Shown here: positions 20,825 through 26,962 of the stretch, in pieces
How the letters are laid out: every line of letters starts with the position of its first letter
How positions within the stretch are numbered: position 1 is the first letter of the stretch
From: a virus
DNA: 39,934 nucleotides
Virus record (IMG/VR): IMGVR_UViG_3300020034_000042
Span: 1 to 39,934 of that record
Direction: 5' to 3' (one strand)
Notes under the pieces: model-generated
Databases searched by the model: none
What the model was told of the DNA's origin: nothing
What the model saw: the letters and a program-made list of their open reading frames with translations, nothing else
Position numbers and translations under genes: made by a program

Positions 20825-22246
20825 TCACCATCCTCCCGCACCGGGGGCGCGGCGTGTGGCCAGGAGGAGCGCCGGGGATGCGACGGTCACCTTGCCCATG
20901 TCGAATCGCTTGGTCAGGTAGGCCACGAGGTGCACGGCGGCGTCGACCCGGTCAGGCGACTTGGGGTCCTCGTCCGGAATCCACGTCGTGTACTGGTCTT
21001 CCAGCTCGCCGAACACGCCGACGTGGTGGACGCGTCCCTGCTCGTACTTCATGACCACGGGCTGCGCACGGAGCTGCTTGCCCAGGCTCGCCCACACTTC
21101 CTGGAGCGGGGGGCGGCTGAACTTGGCGACGTCCAGGTCAGACTGCCGTTCCTTCCAGACCTTGGTGAGGACCTCCTTGACCCAGCCCTTGCCGAAGTTG
21201 TCCTCGTACACGAGCACGTCGGCGTTCGTGAGATCGAACAGGTCCCAGGCGCGCGAGGCCGCTTCCTGCGGGGTGAACTTCCCCGAGGCGTCGTGCGTGA
21301 TGTAGGCGTGGCCGTCGGGTCCCTGGCCGCCTGCGATGAGGCCGGTCTCGTCCCGGCGCCCGGTACCCGCAGGGTCCATGGCGACGACGCGGAGCAACAG
21401 GTCTGGGCAGGCGTCGACCCTGCCGGCGTCGATGACGGCCCGCGCGAGCAGCGCGCCGGGGAGGTCGTCGAGGATCTCGGCGTCCAGTTCCTGCCTGCCG
21501 AGGGTGGTCCCCTCGTAGCGGGCGACGACGGCCCGGCGGAAGGTGGGCGCCAGGTTGGACAGGTTGTCGTAGGTCGAGCCGCGCACGGTGTAGCACCGCG
21601 GGTCCTTGAGCATCGCCTTGATGAGGGGCAGCGGCCGGGGCGTGGTGGTCGCGAGGATCTGAGGGTGTTCGCCGAGGCGCAGCCCCATGAGCAGCATGTC
21701 CCATGCGTACTGGAGGCGCCGCCACGCGGCAAGCTCGTCGGCCCAGGCGTAGTGGTGCTGGGGTCCTCGGATGCGGTCCGGCTCGTCGGCCGAGTAGAGC
21801 ATCTGGGTCGCGCCGTTGGGATAGGTCAGCTTCCGCTTGGACGGCTCGTAGACGGGGCGGAAGGTGGTGGGGGCGCAGGCCATGATGCCGGACTCGCCCT
21901 CGACCATGATGTCCCGGGTGTCGGCCGCGGTGGGCCCGACGAGCGCGCCTCGCTCAAGGTCGCGGGCCAGGCGCCATGCCCACTCGGACCCGGTGCGCGT
22001 CTTGCCGAAGCCACGGCCCGCGAGCGCCAGGAGCTGATCGTATTCGGTTTCGTTGCCGGGGAGCCGCTGAGCGGGCCGGGCGTGGGGGCCCGGCCTGCCG
22101 GGGTGTGGGGACCCGTCGCAGTCCTTCTTCGAGCACAGCCACGGCACACGCCCGCTCTCGCGTGCCTGCACCATCTGTTCCAGCGTCTCGGCCACCTTGG
22201 AGAGCGAGGCGGTGTCGAGGCCGGCGAGCTGCGCCCGGCTGATCAT
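20825..22246 (-). CDS. terL: Terminase large subunit
   Basis: 473 aa, ATG at 22246 overlapping the TGA of the small subunit (ATGA). The ATPase domain has Walker A LAGRGFGKTRTG (about residues 75-86), Walker B HYAWADELAAW with D170 and E171, and a TTTPRP coupling motif near 201-206. The nuclease domain contains VVAMDPAGTG (D291), DVLVYEDNFGKGW and a C-terminal PDRVDAAVH acid. It pumps DNA into the prohead and cuts the concatemer. An N-terminal Cys-containing insertion (CSKKDCDGSPHPG) is also seen in actinophage relatives. The protein looks complete. Confidence 0.92.
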   Translation of the reverse strand: MISRAQLAGLDTASLSKVAETLEQMVQARESGRVPWLCSKKDCDGSPHPGRPGPHARPAQRLPGNETEYDQLLALAGRGFGKTRTGSEWAWRLARDLERGALVGPTAADTRDIMVEGESGIMACAPTTFRPVYEPSKRKLTYPNGATQMLYSADEPDRIRGPQHHYAWADELAAWRRLQYAWDMLLMGLRLGEHPQILATTTPRPLPLIKAMLKDPRCYTVRGSTYDNLSNLAPTFRRAVVARYEGTTLGRQELDAEILDDLPGALLARAVIDAGRVDACPDLLLRVVAMDPAGTGRRDETGLIAGGQGPDGHAYITHDASGKFTPQEAASRAWDLFDLTNADVLVYEDNFGKGWVKEVLTKVWKERQSDLDVAKFSRPPLQEVWASLGKQLRAQPVVMKYEQGRVHHVGVFGELEDQYTTWIPDEDPKSPDRVDAAVHLVAYLTKRFDMGKVTVASPALLLATRRAPGAGGW

Positions 22247-22719
22247 TCCGCCTCAAGCTTCCGGAGGTATTCCTCGATCTTCTCCATGACGCCGTTCGGC
22301 TTGTCGGTCTCCACCCGCAGCTGCAATGCCTGTTGCTGCGACTTGAGCGCCACGGCCAGAGCCTGCGTCCACCTGATGCTGGGGTCCTGCCCCGGCTTGA
22401 GCATCTTCAGGTTGCTGTGGAGATGGACCAGAAGATCCTGCGTGATCTCCATGTGGTAGCTGCGGACGTTCGCCATGTCTTCGGCGTACCCGTCGACCTC
22501 TGCTTTGGTCACGTAGCTGTCGTACGCGGCCACCCGCTCCTGCCAGTTCCACAGCTTCTTGGACGACCAGTTGCCGAGCTGGGAGTCGCTGGCCATGCCG
22601 AGTGCGAGGCGCGTCCTGTCCAGGGAGCGCTCGCTGCCCTGGAGCATGTACGTGCGGAACGCCTGGTACGCCTTCGCGGTCTCACCGGGGCGGATCGTCC
22701 AGATGTGTTCGTCGCTCAC
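22243..22719 (-). CDS. Probable terminase small subunit
   Basis: 158 aa with GTG at 22719 after AGGAGGGG. The N-terminus (IRPGETAKAYQAFRTYML) and a Trp-rich helix (LGNWSSKKLWNWQERVAAYD) resemble the DNA-recognition part of phage small terminases that check the packaging site. A coiled-coil C-terminus (MEKIEEYLRKLEAE) would allow ring assembly. It lies directly upstream of, and overlaps, the large subunit gene, which is the usual arrangement. Confidence 0.75.
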   Translation of the reverse strand: MSDEHIWTIRPGETAKAYQAFRTYMLQGSERSLDRTRLALGMASDSQLGNWSSKKLWNWQERVAAYDSYVTKAEVDGYAEDMANVRSYHMEITQDLLVHLHSNLKMLKPGQDPSIRWTQALAVALKSQQQALQLRVETDKPNGVMEKIEEYLRKLEAE

Positions 22720-22731
22720 GTCCCCTCCTTC

Positions 22732-23046
22732 CTACGTCGGCGGCATCGTTACGGATGCGCCGGTTATCAACATGATGACACCCAGCAACAGGGGGAAGCC
22801 GAAGCCGGTCACCCCTGCCCGCGCCCACCACGTGATCCGTGCGTCGCTCGCAACCACGTCGCTCTCGACATGGTTGAAGCGCTGCGCGAACAGCTCCATG
22901 TCAGATCTTCGCTGCTCCTGGGTGACCATCACCGCGAGGGCTCCTTCGATGCGCGCGTTCGTCTGCGCCTGCATGTCGAGCTGCCGGGACACGGTGCGGA
23001 TCATCTCGTAGACCGTCGGCTGCGACGGATCGGTGACCGTACTCAT
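22732..23046 (-). CDS. Coiled-coil membrane protein next to endolysin
   Basis: 104 aa, ATG at 23046 overlapping the endolysin stop (ATGA). Residues about 10-65 are a polar helix with heptad character (TVSRQLDMQAQTNARIEGAL), followed by a single transmembrane segment (FGFPLLLGVIMLITGASV) and a short tail. This arrangement directly after an endolysin is common in actinophages and suggests a lysis accessory such as a holin, antiholin or pinholin. The other holin candidate is at 591-812. Confidence 0.6.
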   Translation of the reverse strand: MSTVTDPSQPTVYEMIRTVSRQLDMQAQTNARIEGALAVMVTQEQRRSDMELFAQRFNHVESDVVASDARITWWARAGVTGFGFPLLLGVIMLITGASVTMPPT

Positions 23047-23873
23047 GCGTCCAGCTTGGACGAGACCACCTTGAGCAGCGCCATGAGCGCGGTCTGCTGG
23101 GTCCTCTGCTCCGCAACCAGGGCGGTCAGGGCGTCCACCTTGTCGTCCAGCCCGCGCAGGTATGCGTAGGTGTCCCGCGTCTCGCCCTGGTCGGTGTTCT
23201 TGTACGCCCACACTTCCTTGGGTGTCAGATCGTTCACGGTGGTGTCTCCTGTGTCGTTGGTCCCCTTGGCGGCGGACAGGATGGCGGCGATCGGGAAGGC
23301 CCCGGGGTCGCCGTGGTCGTTCTCGGGCACGTGCTGGTGCCCGCAGTGCCCCTTGAAGCCTTCCCACTGGGCGCCGGTCATGCGCACCGGGCTGTTGCCA
23401 TAGCTGGAGGGGTAGGCCCGGAACGTGACGCCGGAGGTGAGGGGCACGCCGTGGTTGGCGTTGGCCCAGGCGGCGAAGTCACCGAGCTGCTCGATCACCC
23501 ACGTCGGCAGGTTCGGGGTGTACAGGTGCTCCTTGCCGGCCCAGTTCTGGTGGGTGGTGGGGTCGCACGTGCCGACGAGTTCGATCTGCACGGCGTTGAG
23601 CGTGTTGGTCTCGACGCCCCCGGCCTTGTTGACGAGCGCGCGGGAGCTGGTGTCGAAGTCGAAGTGCTGGTACCAGCGGAGCTTCTTGGTGGGGAAGTCG
23701 GGGAGCGCGGTGAAGTTGGGCGCCTCGCTGCCGCCGTTGTAGCTCGGCAGGGTCCGGCCCTCTGTGGTGTGCCAGACGACGACGTTGGACTCCATCGAGT
23801 CGCCGGGGTACTTCCCCTGGTACCGGTACGCCTGGGATGCGCCGGGGTACTTCTGTGGCCCTGTCTTGGTCAT
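23043..23873 (-). CDS. Endolysin, N-acetylmuramoyl-L-alanine amidase
   Basis: 276 aa, ATG at 23873 after GAGGGGG. The catalytic domain is of the Amidase_2/PGRP zinc type: VVVWHTTEG with ligand H35, AVQIELVGTCD, and GHCGHQHVPENDHGDPG (175-191), giving a second His and Asp189. It cleaves the amide between muramic acid and the peptide in the host wall. The C-terminal 60 residues (DLTPKEVWAYKNTDQ, then a heptad helix) resemble the short oligomerisation or anchoring tails of actinophage endolysins. No signal peptide, so release depends on a holin. Confidence 0.85.
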   Translation of the reverse strand: MTKTGPQKYPGASQAYRYQGKYPGDSMESNVVVWHTTEGRTLPSYNGGSEAPNFTALPDFPTKKLRWYQHFDFDTSSRALVNKAGGVETNTLNAVQIELVGTCDPTTHQNWAGKEHLYTPNLPTWVIEQLGDFAAWANANHGVPLTSGVTFRAYPSSYGNSPVRMTGAQWEGFKGHCGHQHVPENDHGDPGAFPIAAILSAAKGTNDTGDTTVNDLTPKEVWAYKNTDQGETRDTYAYLRGLDDKVDALTALVAEQRTQQTALMALLKVVSSKLDA

Positions 23874-23915
23874 GCGTCCCCCTCATATGGTTGCTGTGTC
23901 CACAGGGTACGCAGA

Positions 23916-23946
23916 AACCCCACCCGAGGCAGAGGCGGGTGGGGTT
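23916..23946 (-). terminator. Hairpin terminator before the late operon
   Basis: Perfect 11-bp stem AACCCCACCCG (23916-23926) with its complement (23936-23946), loop AGGCAGAGG. It follows the stop of the 130-aa gene (23971) and precedes the endolysin gene. It separates the middle operon from the late genes, and on the minus strand the stem ends in GGGTT with a short T run. Confidence 0.8.
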
Positions 23947-23970
23947 CCGTATTGCGGGGACGCAACGGCG

Positions 23971-24363
23971 TCAGTCTATCCGGTACTCCCAGTCTTGTTC
24001 CGGGTAGACGGGGGTAGTTGTGACAGCGGTGTCGTTGCCGTCCGTGATGGTGCGCTTGGTGATGCTGACGGTGGGTGCCCCGTGCTTGACGGAGCCCCAC
24101 GCCTTGAGGGTGAGGACTGCCTTGTCCTCCGTCATCCATCCGTCGACCAGGGGGCTGATGCGGTACTCGGTGACTCGGTTCGGCATCTCGTCGGCCAAGC
24201 GGCTCGGCTCGCCATCAAGGACCGCATCGGCAAGGGCTCGGTAGTCGACCCCGTCCTGCATCTGGCAGGAGTGCACGTCCGCTCCCGAGAGGGATTGAGC
24301 GATGCGGTCGCGGAGTTCGGCACCCGGTGGAGACGGAAGAGGATGCGGGTCGATGTCAGCCAT
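23971..24363 (-). CDS. 130-aa protein, unknown
   Basis: Starts with ATG at 24363, overlapping the preceding small gene by 8 bp. The N-terminus ELRDRIAQSL followed by DYRALADAVLDGE is a short helical module common in hypothetical proteins of Streptomyces and their phages. A beta-rich C-terminal half contains VLTLKAWGSVKHGAP and ends DWEYRID. No enzyme motif. It is the last gene of the micro-gene operon 25165-23971. Confidence 0.65.
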   Translation of the reverse strand: MADIDPHPLPSPPGAELRDRIAQSLSGADVHSCQMQDGVDYRALADAVLDGEPSRLADEMPNRVTEYRISPLVDGWMTEDKAVLTLKAWGSVKHGAPTVSITKRTITDGNDTAVTTTPVYPEQDWEYRID

Positions 24364-24508
24364 GCTCCAGCGTCCTCACCGCGTCCTTGACGCGCTCTTC
24401 CAATCGGCCCAGTTCTGCACGGAATTCGTCGCGCTCAACCTGCATGCCTCCCAGTTCCTCGCGGAGCTGATCGCGCTCAGCCTGTACGTCTTCCAGTTCC
24501 TCATCCAC
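24356..24508 (-). CDS. 50-aa coiled-coil micro-protein
   Basis: GTG start at 24508 after GGAGG, stop TGA at 24356. The product is one charged helix: MDEELEDVQAERDQLREELG, then more heptads, ending VRTLEHG. It overlaps the genes on both sides (8 bp each), so it is part of a coupled chain. Probably an oligomeric adaptor or a partner of a neighbouring protein; nothing more specific can be read. Confidence 0.6.
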   Translation of the reverse strand: MDEELEDVQAERDQLREELGGMQVERDEFRAELGRLEERVKDAVRTLEHG

Positions 24509-24695
24509 AGATCAGCCCTCCAAGGGCTGCGAGCACGCACAGGAGGAGCAGGAAGATCCCACCGCATCCCGTGCTCGGCTCATTGTCGAAGTACCGCTTG
24601 TCCATGACCTCGCGCTTGCTGTGCCCGCGCTGGGGGTCACGGGGCGGGCGGCGGGTCCCGCCGAACGTGCTCTTCTCCCACTGCTCACGCGGCAT
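24501..24695 (-). CDS. 64-aa single-pass membrane protein
   Basis: ATG at 24695 after GAGGGGG, overlapping the upstream stop by 11 bp. The first 45 residues are basic and polar (EKSTFGGTRRPPRDPQ), followed by a C-terminal hydrophobic helix with a Cys at each end (CGGIFLLLLCVLAALGGLIC). An internal ATG (24605) would give a 34-aa form. Function unknown. Confidence 0.55.
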   Translation of the reverse strand: MPREQWEKSTFGGTRRPPRDPQRGHSKREVMDKRYFDNEPSTGCGGIFLLLLCVLAALGGLICG

Positions 24696-24954
24696 CGTCG
24701 TCCCCCTCGATGTCCTGGTCGATCCTGAGGGCTGTCTCCCGCATGACGGCCTGCTTCTCAGGCCAACCCGTCCACTCGTCCGCCTCTTTGCGGATCTCGT
24801 CTGCAACGTCGCGCCGTTCCTGTGTCCGGATCTTGTCGAGGATCTCGATCTGTTCCCACGTGAACCGGAGCTCCGGCCACCGGTCGCCGGGCTTGTCCAG
24901 TCCCAGGGATACTGCGAGCTCCTTCACCAGCTTGACGATCTCGTCGTCGCTCAT
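24685..24954 (-). CDS. 89-aa acidic helical protein
   Basis: ATG at 24954 is preferred as it shares an A with the TGA of the preceding 22-codon gene; a TTG at 24996 is also in frame. The sequence MSDDEIVKLVKELAVSLG is followed by WPELRFTWEQIEILDKI and helices rich in E, D, R and K, ending DIEGDDDAA. No known domain. Likely cytoplasmic. Confidence 0.65.
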   Translation of the reverse strand: MSDDEIVKLVKELAVSLGLDKPGDRWPELRFTWEQIEILDKIRTQERRDVADEIRKEADEWTGWPEKQAVMRETALRIDQDIEGDDDAA

Positions 24955-25022
24955 CAGTGCCCACATCCCTTCGTCCACCAGCCGCACTTGCCGCAATACG
25001 TCCCACCATCGTGGTCGCTCAT
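24954..25022 (-). CDS. 22-aa putative zinc-knuckle peptide
   Basis: ATG at 25022 overlaps the upstream stop (ATGA) and its own TGA overlaps the next start (TGATG). The product has CGKCGWWTKGCGH, with the spacing C-x2-C-x6-C-x-H expected for a small zinc knuckle. Overlaps at both ends and the metal-ligand pattern argue that it is translated. At this length it could also be just a coupling device. Confidence 0.45.
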   Translation of the reverse strand: MSDHDGGTYCGKCGWWTKGCGH

Positions 25023-25165
25023 GCCCCGGCCACCTTCCGGCATCCCTGGTCCGGCGTCCACGTCGGGTAGTCCGCGTCGGTGGAGCAGCACTCAGGGTGG
25101 CAGCGTGCAGCCTCGGTGAATGCCGCGTCCTCTTCCGTCTCCATCTGGTGCAGTACGTCGCACAT
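25019..25165 (-). CDS. 48-aa cysteine-containing protein
   Basis: ATG at 25165 after AAGGGGAC. MCDVLHQMETEEDAAFTEAA is followed by RCHPECCSTDADYP and ends CRKVAGA, with five Cys. It heads the overlapping chain of six small genes down to 23971 and follows a terminator hairpin by 36 bp. Possibly metal-binding; function unknown. Confidence 0.55.
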   Translation of the reverse strand: MCDVLHQMETEEDAAFTEAARCHPECCSTDADYPTWTPDQGCRKVAGA

Positions 25166-25200
25166 GGTGCGTCCCCTTGTCGTCGTCTTCTACTGCCTCT

Positions 25201-25229
25201 GCCCCCGCCTCCTGGTGGAGGACGGGGGC
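25201..25229 (-). terminator. Hairpin after the first MNLT gene
   Basis: Arms GCCCCCGCCTCC (25201-25212) and GGAGGACGGGGGC (25217-25229), with one bulged A, and a TGGT loop. It lies 17 bp after the stop of the 87-aa gene, at the same place as the hairpin 29767-29795 in the duplicated cassette. Downstream genes lack a visible promoter of their own, so read-through is likely. Confidence 0.75.
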
Positions 25230-25245
25230 GGCGGAGCTGAGGCGA

Positions 25246-25509
25246 CTACCTGATCCGCTGGGCGATCCGGCGGGCATCCGTGCGGGTGATGCTCAGCGCG
25301 TCCGCCAGGCCCCGGTGCAGTTCCGCCAGCGTCCTCATTGCCTGACCCCGGCTTCCGTCGATGCGGCCCGCCCGGCGGCTGGCCTTGATTCCGGCGACGA
25401 ACCGGTAGGGGACGGGGTAGGACGTTCCGTCCAAGGTGACCTTGGTGGGCTGCGTGTTGGCTGCGACCTTGGCGGTGATCTCTGCGATCTGGCTGGCGGT
25501 GAGGTTCAT
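25246..25509 (-). CDS. 87-aa MNLT-family protein, copy 1
   Basis: ATG at 25509 after AGGAGTGATC. It begins MNLTASQIAEITAKVAAN, has GTSYPVPYR, then RGQAMRTLAEL and ends RTDARRIAQRIR. It is paralogous to the protein at 29813-30073 throughout its length. Basic and mostly helical, with a possible HTH-like end (LADALSITRTDARRIAQ), so nucleic-acid binding is plausible. It is the first gene behind a class II operator promoter and is followed by a hairpin, so it is probably the most abundant product of its operon. Confidence 0.7.
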   Translation of the reverse strand: MNLTASQIAEITAKVAANTQPTKVTLDGTSYPVPYRFVAGIKASRRAGRIDGSRGQAMRTLAELHRGLADALSITRTDARRIAQRIR

Positions 25510-25538
25510 GATCACTCCTGTGTTTCGTCTCCGGCTGA

Positions 25539-25575
25539 TGTCTCTAGTAGACACCATGTGGTGCGATCGCGTCAA
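25539..25575 (-). promoter_or_regulatory. Class II operator promoter (copy 1)
   Basis: Read on the minus strand: TTGACG (25575-25570), an 18-bp spacer starting CGATCGCACCA, then the dyad TGTCTACTAGAGACA (25553-25539), which includes the likely -10 TCTACT. Practically identical promoters lie at 25865-25901 and 30103-30139, and a plus-strand one at 37239-37275. A protein on the dyad would block open-complex formation. Confidence 0.75.
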
Positions 25576-25583
25576 CCCCTGGC

Positions 25584-25605
25584 GGGGGCCGGGAGACCGG
25601 CCCCC
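25584..25605 (-). terminator. Hairpin after the 74-aa gene
   Basis: Perfect arms GGGGGCCGG (25584-25592) and CCGGCCCCC (25597-25605) with a GNRA-type or TCTC loop depending on strand. It lies 5 bp after the stop at 25611 and 8 bp before the next promoter, a compact terminator-promoter junction. Confidence 0.75.
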
Positions 25606-25610
25606 TTCGA

Positions 25611-25835
25611 TCAGCGCCTGTTGCGGGATGCGAGATCCTCCATCAGGTGGCCGCCTCCGCACTCCCCGACGCTCTTGATGCCTCGCTCCATCAGGGCGTC
25701 CCGGATGGCCTCGCAGTTGTACTCATCCGTCCCGCTGGGCCAGTACCGCTGAACCTGAGCCAGCAGTCGGGAGCCGTCCGCCTTGTGCTCGGCCTTTGCC
25801 TTCAGCTGCTCCGCGATCCGCTGTCCGTCCGTCAT
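25611..25835 (-). CDS. 74-aa protein, unknown
   Basis: ATG at 25835 after AAAGGTCAAGATC. The product is helical: MTDGQRIAEQLKAKAEH, LLAQVQRYWPSGTDEYNCEA, ending MEDLASRNRR, with a GECGGGH segment near the C-terminus. It is a single-gene unit between its own class II promoter and a hairpin. No known family. Confidence 0.65.
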   Translation of the reverse strand: MTDGQRIAEQLKAKAEHKADGSRLLAQVQRYWPSGTDEYNCEAIRDALMERGIKSVGECGGGHLMEDLASRNRR

Positions 25836-25864
25836 GATCTTGACCTTTCGTCATCCCCGGCTGA

Positions 25865-25901
25865 TGTCTCCAGTAGACACCATGTGGTGCGATCGCGTCA
25901 A
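25865..25901 (-). promoter_or_regulatory. Class II operator promoter (copy 2)
   Basis: Minus strand TTGACG (25901-25896), 18-bp spacer, dyad TGTCTACTGGAGACA (25879-25865). One base differs from the other class II dyads (G for A at position 9). The TGA stop of the upstream 90-aa gene lies inside TTGACG. Confidence 0.75.
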
Positions 25902-26170
25902 CCCTTGGTGCGGTACGACCGGCGCTCGGCGTGAACCGTGACCGTGATCTGGGCTCCGCCGTACTTCGACTCAACGCTGTGACCAGCCTCTTCGCGGATA
26001 AGAGGGGCCGGAACCCGGTGGGGGAGCGGGGTTGAGTGCAGCCAGCACACAACCCACCCCGCGACCGCGAGCCACAGGATCGGCGCGTACCAGCAGACGG
26101 CAGTGGCACCGGACCAGAGGAGCATCAGCCCCACGATCCGGTGCCACTGCCAGCGCCACGGCGCTCTCAT
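25898..26170 (-). CDS. 90-aa two-helix membrane protein
   Basis: ATG at 26170 overlaps the preceding stop (ATGA). Two hydrophobic segments (IVGLMLLWSGATAVCWYA and ILWLAVAGWVVCWL) near residues 12-48 are followed by a soluble tail with YGGAQITVTVHAERRSY. It is the last gene of the membrane-protein operon. Function unknown. Confidence 0.6.
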   Translation of the reverse strand: MRAPWRWQWHRIVGLMLLWSGATAVCWYAPILWLAVAGWVVCWLHSTPLPHRVPAPLIREEAGHSVESKYGGAQITVTVHAERRSYRTKG

Positions 26171-26277
26171 TCCCGCCACCACTTCTCAATGTCCTTTGAC
26201 CCCCAGTGGGCGAACAGACCCACGGCGATGACGATGATCGCGAAGCATGCTGCCCCGGCCCACTCGCCGCCGGTCAC
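26167..26277 (-). CDS. 36-aa membrane micro-protein
   Basis: GTG at 26277 overlaps the upstream TGA (GTGA), and its stop overlaps the next start. MTGGEWAGAACFAIIVIAVG begins a single membrane helix, followed by a charged tail ending KWWRE. Overlap at both ends supports translation. No function known. Confidence 0.55.
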   Translation of the reverse strand: MTGGEWAGAACFAIIVIAVGLFAHWGSKDIEKWWRE

Positions 26278-26786
26278 GACGACCCCGGCAGCCAGATGCC
26301 CGACATGTTCGCGGCCGACGCGAGCGGCACAGCCAGCAGGCCGAGGTAGCCCCGCACCAGGCCGGTCAGGATGCCGGCCAGGATGCCCTGTCGCATCGCC
26401 GAGCGGACCGCTTCCCGGCGCCGCATCACCACCACGACGATCGCAGTGAAGACCAGCACCATGGCCAGCCCGCCGTTCGTCAGGGCCAGGACGGACGCGT
26501 TCTGCACCGAAGCGCGATGACCACCGACACCCCAGATCAGGGCCCCGTCACCGAGCCAGCCGCCGCCCCACAGGATCGCGTCCCCGAACCACCCCAGCAG
26601 GCCGCCACAGAGCAGCAGGAGCACGCCGTAGCAGTAGCCGGACAGGAACGGCGCGATGCCGAGCGCGCAGCCAAGGGGGTCCTTGGTGAGCTGCTTGCGG
26701 GTCGGCCACCACGTACCCACGTTGAGCACGATCAGGAACAGGCCGAGCACGAAGGAACCGAGGGTAGCCCCGTCCTTGAAGGTCAC
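26274..26786 (-). CDS. 170-aa polytopic membrane protein
   Basis: GTG at 26786 is chosen since it overlaps the TGA of the upstream gene; a GTG at 26795 is an alternative. About four hydrophobic segments: FVLGLFLIVLNVGTWW, GIAPFLSGYCYGVLLLL, LAMVLVFTAIVVVVM and GLVRGYLGLLAVPLA, with a Gly/Trp-rich loop (WGGGWLGDGALIWG). Such proteins accompany Spd/DUF2637-like proteins in Streptomyces mobile elements, but no family can be named. Confidence 0.6.
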   Translation of the reverse strand: MTFKDGATLGSFVLGLFLIVLNVGTWWPTRKQLTKDPLGCALGIAPFLSGYCYGVLLLLCGGLLGWFGDAILWGGGWLGDGALIWGVGGHRASVQNASVLALTNGGLAMVLVFTAIVVVVMRRREAVRSAMRQGILAGILTGLVRGYLGLLAVPLASAANMSGIWLPGSS

Positions 26787-26962
26787 GGTGTCCACCACCC
26801 CAGCGCCCACGTGAAGCCGAGGAACGCCCACAGGCACAGCTCGACGGAGACACCCCAGACGATCCACTCGGCTCGCTTGCCCGGCTTCTCCGTGAACGCG
26901 AGCCCGACGATGGCGAGCACGGCGAGCACGGCCCACATCAGGAATGTGATCAGTGTGCTCAT
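26783..26962 (-). CDS. 59-aa two-helix membrane protein
   Basis: ATG at 26962 overlaps the stop of the DUF2637-like gene (ATGA). Two membrane helices, FLMWAVLAVLAIVGLAF and WIVWGVSVELCLWAFLGF, are separated by a short basic loop (TEKPGKRAE). It may assemble with the proteins encoded on either side. Function unknown. Confidence 0.6.
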   Translation of the reverse strand: MSTLITFLMWAVLAVLAIVGLAFTEKPGKRAEWIVWGVSVELCLWAFLGFTWALGWWTP

